Positions 8,561 through 17,461 of a DNA stretch of 64,000 bases are shown piece by piece (positions within the stretch are counted from its first letter, which is position 1; each line of letters opens with the position of its first letter). The stretch comes from Candidatus Tokpelaia hoelldoblerii (GTDB taxonomy: Bacteria; Pseudomonadota; Alphaproteobacteria; Rhizobiales; Rhizobiaceae). A program made the translations under genes and the position numbers. The DNA lies in assembly GCA_002005325.1 (NCBI GenBank), contig CP017315.1, positions 806,001-870,000 of the forward strand. The letters are read 5' to 3'. The notes under the pieces are model-generated. The model did not search any database and was not told where the DNA came from. It was given only the letters and a program-made list of their open reading frames with translations.

Positions 8561-9607
8561 ATGAACAGCCAGCCTTCACAAAAAGCTTTTGTTCCGTTTG
8601 TCAGTGTTGAAAATATGATGCGCCTTGTCCATCATATCGGTATTGAAACGCTATTGGTGGAATTATGTGCGTTTGTTGAGGAGGATTTCAAGCGCTGGGA
8701 AAGCTTCGATAAAGTGCCGCGCATCGCCAGCCATTCCAAGGAAGGTGTTATTGAGCTTATGCCGACTTCGGACGGCGATATTTACGGCTTTAAATATGTT
8801 AACGGCCACCCGAAAAACACCAAAGAAGGGTTGCAGACGGTAACAGGTTTCGGCGTTCTGGCGGACGTTGCAACGGGTTATCCGGTTTTGCTGACGGAAA
8901 TGACCTTGCTGACGGCTCTGCGCACCGCTGCAACGTCCGCCATGGCGACACGCCACCTTGCACCGCGCGGCGCTGACACGCTTGCGATGATCGGCAATGG
9001 CGCGCAATCAGAATTTCAGGCGCTGGCGCTGAAAGCCATTTGCGGGGTCAAAACTGTCCGCCTTTATGATATTGATGCGAAAGCAACGGAAAAAACCATG
9101 CGCAATCTGCAGGGTCAGGGGCTGAATATGGTTGCTTGCCATTCCGCCCAGGAAGCGGTGCAGGGCGCACAGATTATCACCACCTGCACGGCAGACAAGC
9201 AGTATGCAACTATCCTGACGGATAATATGGTTGGCGCCGGGGTGCATATCAACGCGATCGGCGGTGACTGCCCGGGCAAGACAGAGCTGCACAAGGATAT
9301 TCTGCTGCGTTCTGACACCTTTGTTGAATATCCGCCGCAAACCCGTATTGAGGGCGAAATTCAGCAGATGGCTGCAGATTATCCGGTGACGGAATTATGG
9401 AAAGTTATTACCGGCCAGGCGAAAGGACGCACAGGTGAGCGGCAGATAACACTGTTTGACAGTGTCGGCTTTGCCATCGAGGACTTTTCGGCCCTGCGCT
9501 ACGTCTATAGCCGGATAAAAAACACCACCTATTTTGAAAACCTTGATATGCTGGCCGACCCGGATGACCCGCGCGACCTGTTCGGCATGTTGCAGCGCGC
9601 AAAGTAG
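8561..9607 (+). CDS. Ornithine cyclodeaminase
   Basis: NAD-dependent enzyme of the ornithine cyclodeaminase/mu-crystallin family that converts ornithine to proline and ammonia. The protein has 348 aa, with substrate-side segments GFKYVNGHPKN and TALRTAATSAMATRHLA, a Rossmann motif LAMIGNGAQSEFQ and the catalytic aspartate in NAIGGDCPGKTEL, which favour true ornithine cyclodeaminase over alanine dehydrogenase-type members. It stands as a single gene with AGAGGAGA upstream. The next gene downstream is AT-rich and unrelated, so the end of this gene marks an edge of conserved DNA. Confidence 0.9.
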   Translation: MNSQPSQKAFVPFVSVENMMRLVHHIGIETLLVELCAFVEEDFKRWESFDKVPRIASHSKEGVIELMPTSDGDIYGFKYVNGHPKNTKEGLQTVTGFGVLADVATGYPVLLTEMTLLTALRTAATSAMATRHLAPRGADTLAMIGNGAQSEFQALALKAICGVKTVRLYDIDAKATEKTMRNLQGQGLNMVACHSAQEAVQGAQIITTCTADKQYATILTDNMVGAGVHINAIGGDCPGKTELHKDILLRSDTFVEYPPQTRIEGEIQQMAADYPVTELWKVITGQAKGRTGERQITLFDSVGFAIEDFSALRYVYSRIKNTTYFENLDMLADPDDPRDLFGMLQRAK

Positions 9608-9664
9608 GAGATAACTTACATAAGAATATCTTTAAATATTTAATATATCAAAAAGGGAAAAAAT

Positions 9665-11095
9665 ATGAAAAAGGATCAAGATAAAAATATTTTACAACGT
9701 GTTGAAGCTATTGAAAGATCAGTAAAAGAATTGAAATTAGATTTGGATAAAACTACCGAAATAGCGGAAAGCAAGATCGTTATTGATGAAGTTTCTGCCA
9801 AACAGACATTAGATAATGCAACTGATCTTTTAAAAGATGCAGAGGAACGTAGTCAGAAGGCAGCTGATGTTCTTAAAAAAATAAATGAGATTCTTGAAGA
9901 AGTAAAAGAATCTATAAATATGTATAAAAATAATAAAACATTAATAAATAATTCCATAAAAAAAGCAGAATCTTTAAATCAAAAATGTGAGAGCCTCAAC
10001 GCAAATGAAGAGCAATTAAAAGCCTCTCAGAGTGAAGTCCATGATCTTCAGGAACAGGCTAATGCTTCTCTTTTGGCTGCGCAGAAAGTAGCTGTAGAAA
10101 TCGAAGGATTTAAGACGGATTCAGGAAATACCTCAGCAAAAATTAATGATTTATTGAATAAATCAGCCAATTTTAAAGAACGTATAGAAAATCTTCATGA
10201 TAAAATTATGGGGTATGAATATAAAGATGAAGAAACAGGGGAAAATAAACATGAGAGTGGTTTAAAAGATGAGCTGGAAAATTCATACAAGACTTTATCT
10301 GCCTCTATAGCTAATCAAGAAAAAGAAGCGAGGCAGTTTGTAAAATCAACAGAAGACAAATTAGAAAAATTGAAAGAAATTTATGATGAGGAATTTAGAG
10401 GGAAAAAAGAAAGGATTGATGAACTTTTACCCGGGGCGTTAACTGCTGGTCTTAGTGCAGCTTATGCGGAAAAAACAAAAGCAGAGGGAGAACAATTAAA
10501 TTCATATAAAAAATCTTTTAAGTATGCTATATTTTGTTTAGTAGGTATCTCAATGATGCCATTGTTTTTTAATTTAAATTTATATTACTTTCATGATTAT
10601 GATTTTGTTAAGATAATTAATTCTCTTCCTGAGACTTTAACATTTTCTCTTCCACTTTATTTGCCATTTTTCTGGATGGCATGGAATGCAAATAAAGAAA
10701 TGAAACTTTCAAAGAGATTAATAGAAGAGTATACACATAAAGAGGTGTTAAGTCGGACTTATCAAGGATTGTCAGAGCAGGTGAAAGATTTGGAAGGTGA
10801 TGGTATGTCATTGCAATTAAAAGCTCGCCTTCTTTATAACTTGATTAGTACAAGTTCTGAAAATCCTGGAAAATTAATTTCGGATTATAATAAATCTGAT
10901 AATCTACTTCTTGAAATTTTGGATAGAAGCATTGCTCTTTCTGATTCTGTTAAAAAATTTGAACATATGCCTTTTTTGGGAAAAATTTTTGCATATTTGG
11001 GCGAAAAAGAGCAGAAAAAAGTAAAAGAAGCTGAAGAAAAAGTTGAGAATGGTGTAGATACACAAACCTTCCTAGAAGATAATAAACTTAATTAA
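9665..11095 (+). CDS. AT-rich long coiled-coil protein with two membrane segments, unrecognised
   Basis: I do not recognise a named family. Residues 1-255 are almost entirely charged heptad-like coiled coil (K/E/D/N-rich, few prolines). A short hinge ELLPGALTAGLSAAYAEK (about 253-270) is followed by two hydrophobic segments at about 286-309 and 320-340, then a helical C-terminal region (about 345-476). The expected layout is a cytoplasmic coiled coil, a membrane hairpin and a cytoplasmic tail. Codon use is strongly AT-rich (AAA, AAT, TTA), unlike both neighbours. It ends 24 bases from the 3' end of tRNA-Arg, suggesting horizontal acquisition. Single-gene membrane proteins of this shape occur in accessory regions, so a phage-defence or stress role is possible but unproven. 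Confidence 0.8.
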   Translation: MKKDQDKNILQRVEAIERSVKELKLDLDKTTEIAESKIVIDEVSAKQTLDNATDLLKDAEERSQKAADVLKKINEILEEVKESINMYKNNKTLINNSIKKAESLNQKCESLNANEEQLKASQSEVHDLQEQANASLLAAQKVAVEIEGFKTDSGNTSAKINDLLNKSANFKERIENLHDKIMGYEYKDEETGENKHESGLKDELENSYKTLSASIANQEKEARQFVKSTEDKLEKLKEIYDEEFRGKKERIDELLPGALTAGLSAAYAEKTKAEGEQLNSYKKSFKYAIFCLVGISMMPLFFNLNLYYFHDYDFVKIINSLPETLTFSLPLYLPFFWMAWNANKEMKLSKRLIEEYTHKEVLSRTYQGLSEQVKDLEGDGMSLQLKARLLYNLISTSSENPGKLISDYNKSDNLLLEILDRSIALSDSVKKFEHMPFLGKIFAYLGEKEQKKVKEAEEKVENGVDTQTFLEDNKLN

Positions 11096-11119
11096 AGATA
11101 ATTTGTGAAGCCATAAAAA

Positions 11120-11196
<77 letters not shown>

Positions 11197-11411
11197 GCAA
11201 TTGTCAAGCATGGCTGACAGACGCTTTCTAGCCGATTGCGGCCCATGCTGCAATCATGAAATTTCCGATATGACAAAAAAAGTGCTGGTCAGCCTTAAGA
11301 ATCTGTCTTTTATTGGCGGGCTTATGATTTGCTGGTATTTGAAAAAACAGTTGCTGAAGGGGCGGTTGTGGCTCTACAATGGCCACAAATATCTGCTGGA
11401 TTGGAGTTTTT

Positions 11412-12803
11412 ATGTCGGCTTATGATTATGACCTGTTTGTGATTGGTGGCGGTTCCGGCGGGGTGCGGGCGGCGCGTCTGGCAGGTGCTAAAGGAAAGCG
11501 TGTGGCTTTGGCTGAACAATATCGCATGGGCGGCACCTGTGTTATTCGCGGCTGTGTGCCCAAAAAGCTGTTTGTTTATGCCTCCGCTTATGCGGAAAGC
11601 TTTGAGGATGCCAAAGGCTTTGGCTGGAGTGTGGGCGAGACAAAGTTTGACTGGGCCAAGCTTGTGGCGGCTAAAAACAGGGAAATCAGCCGCCTTGAAG
11701 GACTTTACCGCAAGGGGCTGGAAAACAGCCATGTGACAATTTATGAAAGCCGGGCGGTGTTTGTTGATGCGCACACGCTGGAACTGACAGCAACGGGCAA
11801 GCGGGTCACGGCGGAAAAAGTCCTGATTGCCACGGGTGGCAAGCCGCATTTGCATGATCTGCCCGGGCGGGATTTGTGCATTTCTTCCAATGAGGTGTTT
11901 GATCTGCCGAAATTGCCGAAATCGCTTGTTATCGTTGGCGGCGGTTATATTGCCGTTGAGTTTGCCAATGTGTTCCATGGGCTGGGTGTTGATACTACGC
12001 TTGTCTATCGCGGTGAAATGATTCTGCGCCATTTTGACGGTGATTTGCGCCGCCTGCTGCAGGAAATGATGGAGGCAAAGGGTATCCGCATTCTGTGCAA
12101 CACCAATGTGTCGCAGGTTGCCAGACAGGCGGGCCGTCTGGCGGTGACGCTGGATAATGGCACGGAGATGATGGCCGATGAAGTGCTGTTGGCGACAGGG
12201 CGCACGCCGGATACAAGCGGGCTGGGGCTTGAAGCGGCGGGGGTCAGAACTGACAGGGCCGGTGCAGTGATTGTGGATGATTATATGCAAACCAGCGTTG
12301 CCCATATCTGGGCGGTGGGTGATGTGATTAATCGCGTCCAGTTGACGCCGGTCGCTATTCATGAAGCCATGTGTTTCCTGAAAACGGCCTTTGAGAACAC
12401 GCCGACGAAACCTGATCATGATCTGATTGCCACGGCTGTGTTTTCACAGCCGGAGCTTGGTACCGTCGGTCTGTCAGAAGAAGAGGCAGTGCAGAAATAT
12501 GCTCATGTCGAGATATACAGGGCGCTGTTCAGGCCTATGCGCAACACGGTTTCCGGCCGGGATGAGCAGATGCTGACCAAACTGGTAGTCGATGGTGACA
12601 GCCGTATTGTGCTGGGTGCGCATATTCTGGGGCCGGATGCCGGTGAGATGGCGCAGTTGCTGGGCATCGCCCTGAGGGGCAGGCTGACCAAGGATGTGTT
12701 TGATGCCACAATGGCCCTGCATCCTACGGCGGCGGAAGAGCTGGTGACGATGTACCAACCGAATTATCGTTATCGCAACGGCAAACGGGAAGAAAGGGCC
12801 TGA
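11412..12803 (+). CDS. gor: Glutathione-disulfide reductase
   Basis: FAD- and NADPH-dependent reduction of oxidised glutathione in the cytosol. The N-terminal FAD motif is VIGGGSGGVRAAR, followed by the redox disulfide C43/C48 in GGTCVIRGCVPKK, a second dinucleotide motif VIVGGGYIAVEFA and the C-terminal catalytic LHPTAAEEL. The start at 11412 has GGAG six bases upstream; an upstream in-frame ATG at 11379 adds eleven poorly conserved residues. A 7-bp hairpin (11366-11388) lies shortly before the start. aroG follows, as in other Rhizobiales, but rpiA, which often lies upstream, is replaced here by tRNA-Arg and the accessory gene. Confidence 0.95.
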   Translation: MSAYDYDLFVIGGGSGGVRAARLAGAKGKRVALAEQYRMGGTCVIRGCVPKKLFVYASAYAESFEDAKGFGWSVGETKFDWAKLVAAKNREISRLEGLYRKGLENSHVTIYESRAVFVDAHTLELTATGKRVTAEKVLIATGGKPHLHDLPGRDLCISSNEVFDLPKLPKSLVIVGGGYIAVEFANVFHGLGVDTTLVYRGEMILRHFDGDLRRLLQEMMEAKGIRILCNTNVSQVARQAGRLAVTLDNGTEMMADEVLLATGRTPDTSGLGLEAAGVRTDRAGAVIVDDYMQTSVAHIWAVGDVINRVQLTPVAIHEAMCFLKTAFENTPTKPDHDLIATAVFSQPELGTVGLSEEEAVQKYAHVEIYRALFRPMRNTVSGRDEQMLTKLVVDGDSRIVLGAHILGPDAGEMAQLLGIALRGRLTKDVFDATMALHPTAAEELVTMYQPNYRYRNGKREERA

Positions 12804-12877
12804 GCCGGAAACGGGGCCCGAAAAAGAAGGCTGGAATCGCTGCGCAGTTTGATTTATAGCTATTTGCGCTTTATGAT

Positions 12878-12896
12878 TAAGGGGAACTTCCCCTTA
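12878..12896. promoter_or_regulatory. Perfect palindrome between gor and aroG
   Basis: TAAGGGGAA-C-TTCCCCTTA, nine-base arms around one C, ending 43 bases before the aroG start. As RNA it would form a stem of about 7 bp with a five-base loop and only a weak T-tract, so a terminator is possible. As DNA it is a credible operator for aroG. Confidence 0.5.
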
Positions 12897-12939
12897 TTGG
12901 CAGGGGAAACATATTTTCTGACAGGAAAGCAGACTGATT

Positions 12940-14319
12940 ATGACAAAGAGTTGGACACCGCAATCATGGAGAGCAAAGCCGGTCAGGCAGGTGCCGGCTT
13001 ATCCGGATGCCGGGGCTGTTGCCGAGGTTGAAGGCCGCTTGCGCAAATATCCGCCGCTTGTCTTTGCCGGTGAAGCGCGCGCCCTGAAGCAGGAACTGGC
13101 ACAGGTTGCCGAGGGCAGGGCTTTTCTGTTGCAGGGCGGTGATTGCGCTGAAAGCTTTGCCGAGCATGAAGCGGATAATATCCGCGATTTCTTCCGCGTG
13201 TTTTTGCAGATGGCGGCGGCGCTGACCTTTGGCGCCTCGCAGCCGGTGGTCAAGGTCGGGCGGATTGCCGGGCAATTTGCCAAGCCGCGTTCTGCCGATA
13301 TGGAAGAAAAGGACGGTGTCAATCTGCCATCCTATCGCGGTGATATTATCAATGGCATTGACTTTGATGAAAAATCGCGCATCCCTGATCCGGCGCGCAT
13401 GGCTATGGTTTACCGCCAGTCGGCGGCAACACTCAATCTGCTGCGCGCTTTTGCCCAGGGTGGCTATGCCAATCTGGAAAATGTGCATAAATGGATGCTT
13501 GGTTTTGTCGATAACAGCCCGCAAAGCGAGCGTTACAAGGTTCTGGCCAGCCGTATTTCCGAAACGATTGATTTCATGCGGGCGATCGGCATCAATCCGC
13601 AAAACAACTCGACCTTGCGTGAAACAGCGTTTTACACCAGCCATGAGGCATTGTTGCTTGGTTATGAAGAGGCGCTGACACGCATCGATTCAACAACCGG
13701 CGACTGGTATGCCACATCCGGCCATATGCTGTGGATTGGCGACCGTACCCGCCAGCCTGATCATGCCCATGTGGAATATTGCCGCGGGGTGAAAAACCCT
13801 GTCGGCCTGAAATGCGGCCCATCGCTTGCGCCGGATGAATTGCTGCGGCTTGTTGATACGCTGAATCCTGAGAATGAAGCGGGACGGCTGACGCTGATTG
13901 CCCGTTTCGGTTCAGACAGGGTTGCGGAATTTCTGCCGCCGCTTGTCCGTGCTATTCAGCGTGAAGGGCGCAAGGTGGTATGGTCGTGTGATCCGATGCA
14001 CGGCAACACCATTACGGCCAATGGCTATAAAACCCGTCCGTTCAGCCGTATTTTGCAGGAGGTGGAAGCCTTCTTCAGTGTGCATCATGCGGAAGGCAGC
14101 CATCCGGGCGGCATTCATATTGAAATGACCGGCAAGAATGTTACAGAATGCACCGGTGGCGCGCGTGCTATTTCGGCGGAAGATCTGTCTGACCGCTACC
14201 ATACCCATTGCGACCCGCGGCTGAATGCCGATCAGGCGCTGGAACTGGCGTTTCTTGTGGCAGAGTTGTTGAAAAAGAACCGTGACGCCAATATGATGCC
14301 AATGGCGGTGAACAGCTGA
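12940..14319 (+). CDS. aroG: 3-deoxy-7-phosphoheptulonate synthase, class II
   Basis: First step of the shikimate pathway: phosphoenolpyruvate plus erythrose-4-phosphate gives DAHP. This 459-aa protein is the class II (plant/Mycobacterium-like) type, with WTPQSWRAKPVRQVPAYPD at the N-terminus, LLQGGDCAESF, GRIAGQFAKPRS and the active-site segments VWSCDPMHGNT and GIHIEMTGKNVTECTGG. The start at 12940 has GGAAAG upstream. It is the only aromatic pathway gene in the window. A palindrome lies in its leader. Confidence 0.95.
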   Translation: MTKSWTPQSWRAKPVRQVPAYPDAGAVAEVEGRLRKYPPLVFAGEARALKQELAQVAEGRAFLLQGGDCAESFAEHEADNIRDFFRVFLQMAAALTFGASQPVVKVGRIAGQFAKPRSADMEEKDGVNLPSYRGDIINGIDFDEKSRIPDPARMAMVYRQSAATLNLLRAFAQGGYANLENVHKWMLGFVDNSPQSERYKVLASRISETIDFMRAIGINPQNNSTLRETAFYTSHEALLLGYEEALTRIDSTTGDWYATSGHMLWIGDRTRQPDHAHVEYCRGVKNPVGLKCGPSLAPDELLRLVDTLNPENEAGRLTLIARFGSDRVAEFLPPLVRAIQREGRKVVWSCDPMHGNTITANGYKTRPFSRILQEVEAFFSVHHAEGSHPGGIHIEMTGKNVTECTGGARAISAEDLSDRYHTHCDPRLNADQALELAFLVAELLKKNRDANMMPMAVNS

Positions 14320-14332
14320 GCCTTATGGGGTT

Positions 14333-16021
14333 ATGATGAAAAAATCTGCGCGCGCTGATAAGACGTTCCGCCTTTGTGTTGCCCAGCTTGATCCGGTTGT
14401 AGGAGATATAGCAGGCAATCTGGCGCTGGCGCGGCAGGCGCGTGAACAGGCAAGGGCGGATAATGCTGATCTGGTGCTGTTCAGCGAATTGTTTATCTGC
14501 GGTTATTCTCCTGAAGATATGGCGCGCCAGCCGGCTTTTATCGCTGCCTGTGAAGCGGCGGTGCTTGAACTGGCGTGGGATACGGCCGATGGTGGTGCAG
14601 GCGTGATCATCGGTACACCCTTGCTGCGCAAGGGCAGGTTGTATAATGCCGTTGTGGTGCTGGACAAGGGCAAAATTATTGCCGAGCGCTATAAGATTGA
14701 CCTGCCCAATTATGATGAATTTGATGAGCGGCGTGTTTTTGTCAGCGGTGAGGATTGCGAACCGGTGAAGTTCCGTGGTTTGTCATTGGGGCTGCCGATT
14801 TGTGAAGATATATGGAACAAGGTTGGTATCTGCAAAATGCTGGCTGACAAGGGGGCGGAGTTGCTGCTGGTCGCCAATGCCTCGCCCTATAGCCGCGACA
14901 AGCCAAAGGCGCGGCTGGCAGTGGTTAAACGTCAGGTAAAGGAAAGTGGCCTTCCGCTTGTTTATGTCAACCAGTTTGGCGGACAGGATGAACTGGTGTT
15001 TGATGGCGGCTCTTTTGCCCTGCATGCGGATGGTTCACGCGCTTTTCAAATGGCGCATTTTGCACAATCAACTGTAACAACGGTTTGGGAAAAAACACAG
15101 GTAGGCTGGACTTGCATGGATGGCATGCAGGAGAAGCTGTTTTCCGGTCATGCTGCTGATTATACCGCCTGCATGGTGGGCTTGCGGGATTATGTCAATA
15201 AAAACGGTTTCAAGGACGTGCTGCTCGGCCTTTCCGGCGGTATGGATTCCGCCCTTTGCGCGGCATTGGCAGTTGATGCTTTGGGGGCGGAGCGGGTGCG
15301 CACCATTATGTTGCCTTATCGTTATACCTCGCAAAGCTCATTCAGTGATGCGCAGGCCTGTGTCGACGCTTTGGGTTGCCGCTATGATACTATCCCCATT
15401 GCTGCACCGGTGGAAGGTTTTATGCGTGCGCTTGAGCCGCTTTTTGCCGGCACGGAAAATGGTGTGACAGAAGAAAACCTACAAAGCCGGGCGCGCGGGG
15501 TGATTCTTATGGCAGTATCCAACAAGTTTGGCGCGCTGGTGATAACCACCGGCAACAAGTCGGAAATGGCAGTCGGTTATGCGACGCTTTATGGCGATAT
15601 GAATGGTGGCTTTAATCCCATCAAGGATGTTTATAAAACACAAGTTTATGCCTTGAGCGCCTGGCGCAACAAGCATAAACCGGCAGATGCCATGGGCAAA
15701 AAGGGGATGGTTATTCCGCAAAGTATTCTTGATAAGGCGCCTTCGGCTGAATTGCGTGAAGGGCAGACGGATCAGGATACGCTTCCCCCTTATGACAAGC
15801 TTGATGATATTCTGGAATGCCTGATTGAAAAAGATATGGATGTTGCAGCCATTGTTGCCAAAGGTTATGAAAAGGATGAGGTAGAGCGCATTGAACGCCT
15901 GTTTTATCTGGCCGAGTACAAACGCCGCCAGGCTGCACCCGGGGTTAAAGTGACTGTAAAAAGTCTGGGGCGTGACCGGCATTATCCGATAACCAACCGT
16001 TTCAGAACAATTTTAAAATAA
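14333..16021 (+). CDS. nadE: Glutamine-dependent NAD+ synthetase
   Basis: Converts nicotinic acid adenine dinucleotide to NAD+ using ammonia released from glutamine. The N-terminal nitrilase-like glutaminase domain (about 1-260) carries the E/K/C triad, with the cysteine in LPICEDIW. The C-terminal synthetase domain has the ATP loop LGLSGGMDSALCAAL and TTGNKSEMAVGYATLYGDM. Length 562 aa fits the two-domain form. Two adjacent ATGs (14333 and 14336) are possible. gltX follows 19 bases later, a conserved Rhizobiales pair. Confidence 0.96.
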   Translation: MMKKSARADKTFRLCVAQLDPVVGDIAGNLALARQAREQARADNADLVLFSELFICGYSPEDMARQPAFIAACEAAVLELAWDTADGGAGVIIGTPLLRKGRLYNAVVVLDKGKIIAERYKIDLPNYDEFDERRVFVSGEDCEPVKFRGLSLGLPICEDIWNKVGICKMLADKGAELLLVANASPYSRDKPKARLAVVKRQVKESGLPLVYVNQFGGQDELVFDGGSFALHADGSRAFQMAHFAQSTVTTVWEKTQVGWTCMDGMQEKLFSGHAADYTACMVGLRDYVNKNGFKDVLLGLSGGMDSALCAALAVDALGAERVRTIMLPYRYTSQSSFSDAQACVDALGCRYDTIPIAAPVEGFMRALEPLFAGTENGVTEENLQSRARGVILMAVSNKFGALVITTGNKSEMAVGYATLYGDMNGGFNPIKDVYKTQVYALSAWRNKHKPADAMGKKGMVIPQSILDKAPSAELREGQTDQDTLPPYDKLDDILECLIEKDMDVAAIVAKGYEKDEVERIERLFYLAEYKRRQAAPGVKVTVKSLGRDRHYPITNRFRTILK

Positions 16022-16040
16022 GGTAATAAGGCTTGAATTG

Positions 16041-17414
16041 ATGGTTCGCGTTCGTTTTGCACCTTCCCCTACCGGGTATATTCATATTGGCAACACCCGC
16101 ATTGCGCTGTTTAACTGGCTGTTTGCCATGCAGAACAACGGGCAGTTTGTGCTGCGTTATGATGATACGGATATTGAACGCTCCAGGCAGAACTATGTTG
16201 ACGGCATTGCAGAGGATTTGCAGTGGCTGGGGATAAAGCCGGCTGAAGTGCATTATCAGTCCAAACGTTTCGCCCGTTATGACGCGGTTGCTGAGGAACT
16301 GAAAGCGGCAGGGCTGCTTTATCCTTGTTATGAAACACCGGAAGAGCTGGAATTACGGCGTAAAATCCGTTTGTCGCGTAAACTTCCCCCCGTTTACGGG
16401 CGTGAGGCATTAAAACTGACTGTGCAGGAAAAGCAGGCGTTTGAAGCGGAAGGCCGCAAACCGCACTGGCGTTTTCTGTTGCCGAATTTTGCTGAAAACC
16501 CGTTTGCAACAAAGCGGACGGACGTGCAGTGGGATGACCTTGTGCGCGGACGGCAGACGATTGACCTTGCTTCCATGTCTGATCCGGTATTAATCCGCGC
16601 TGATGGCACTTATCTTTATACGCTGCCCTCGGTTATTGACGATGTGGATATGAAAATCAGCCATATCATCCGTGGTGATGACCATGTGACCAATACCGGT
16701 GTGCAGATCGCGATTTTTGCCGCTTTGAAAGCCAGAATCCCGATATTCGGCCATATCAATCTGTTGACGACATCTTCAGGTGAAGGACTTTCCAAACGCA
16801 CCGGTGCACTTTCTATCCGCAGTCTGCGGGAAGGCGGCTATGAGCCTATGGCGGTTTCGTCCCTGGCGGCCCTGATCGGCACATCGGAAAATGTTAGCGC
16901 CTGCCCGACGATGGCAGAACTTTCACAGCATTTTTCTCTTGACGCTGTTTCAAAATCAGCGGCCAAATTTGATCCGGTCGATTTGTTAAATCTCAACCGT
17001 CATCTGGTGCATGATATGGCTTTTGCCGCTGTTGCTGCGCGCTTGAAAGTATTGGGCATTGATAGTGTACAGGCTGAACCCTTCTGGCTTGCGGTGCATG
17101 GCAATCTGGAAAAAGTCATCGACGCTGCCCCATGGTGGCATGTGGTGAGAGATGAGACACTTGATTTTGCCGACCTTTGTGCAGACGACAAGGATTTTCT
17201 GCGGCAGGCGGCAACGCTGTTGCCGGTGGAACCGTGGAATCATGATACATGGCAGCAGTGGATTGCGGCCTTGAAAACAGTAACAGAACGTAAGGGTAAG
17301 GCCCTGTTCAAGCCGTTCCGTGTTGCTTTGACAGGACGGACAAGCGGGCCGGAACTTGCCGACCTGCTGCCCTTGATGGGCAAAGCGTTGGTGGAAAAGC
17401 GTCTGGCCGTGTAA
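16041..17414 (+). CDS. gltX: Glutamyl-tRNA synthetase
   Basis: Class I aminoacyl-tRNA synthetase that charges tRNA-Glu. The HIGH motif appears as HIGN at residues 15-18 (RFAPSPTGYIHIGNTRIALF) and the KMSKS loop as EGLSKRTG. Length is 457 aa. Rhizobiales usually carry two gltX genes, one of which may load tRNA-Gln before amidation; this sequence cannot decide which one it is. The ATG at 16041 is preferred over a TTG one codon upstream. Confidence 0.95.
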   Translation: MVRVRFAPSPTGYIHIGNTRIALFNWLFAMQNNGQFVLRYDDTDIERSRQNYVDGIAEDLQWLGIKPAEVHYQSKRFARYDAVAEELKAAGLLYPCYETPEELELRRKIRLSRKLPPVYGREALKLTVQEKQAFEAEGRKPHWRFLLPNFAENPFATKRTDVQWDDLVRGRQTIDLASMSDPVLIRADGTYLYTLPSVIDDVDMKISHIIRGDDHVTNTGVQIAIFAALKARIPIFGHINLLTTSSGEGLSKRTGALSIRSLREGGYEPMAVSSLAALIGTSENVSACPTMAELSQHFSLDAVSKSAAKFDPVDLLNLNRHLVHDMAFAAVAARLKVLGIDSVQAEPFWLAVHGNLEKVIDAAPWWHVVRDETLDFADLCADDKDFLRQAATLLPVEPWNHDTWQQWIAALKTVTERKGKALFKPFRVALTGRTSGPELADLLPLMGKALVEKRLAV

Positions 17415-17461
17415 CCCGGCCGGAATTTCCTGCCATATAAGAATACCCTTCCTGAGCTGTA

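Noticed and set aside
9608..9664. Second attachment site (copy of the tRNA-Arg 3' end) on the far side of the accessory gene
   Set aside because: I looked for the terminal bases of the tRNA before the coiled-coil gene and found no match.
11201..11425. 74-aa ORF between tRNA-Arg and gor
   Set aside because: It overlaps the gor start in another frame, has no ribosome binding site and no protein-like composition.
11322..12419. Long antisense ORF opposite gor
   Set aside because: Shadow frame of a conserved gene; its sequence is rich in His, Arg, Pro and Cys without domains.
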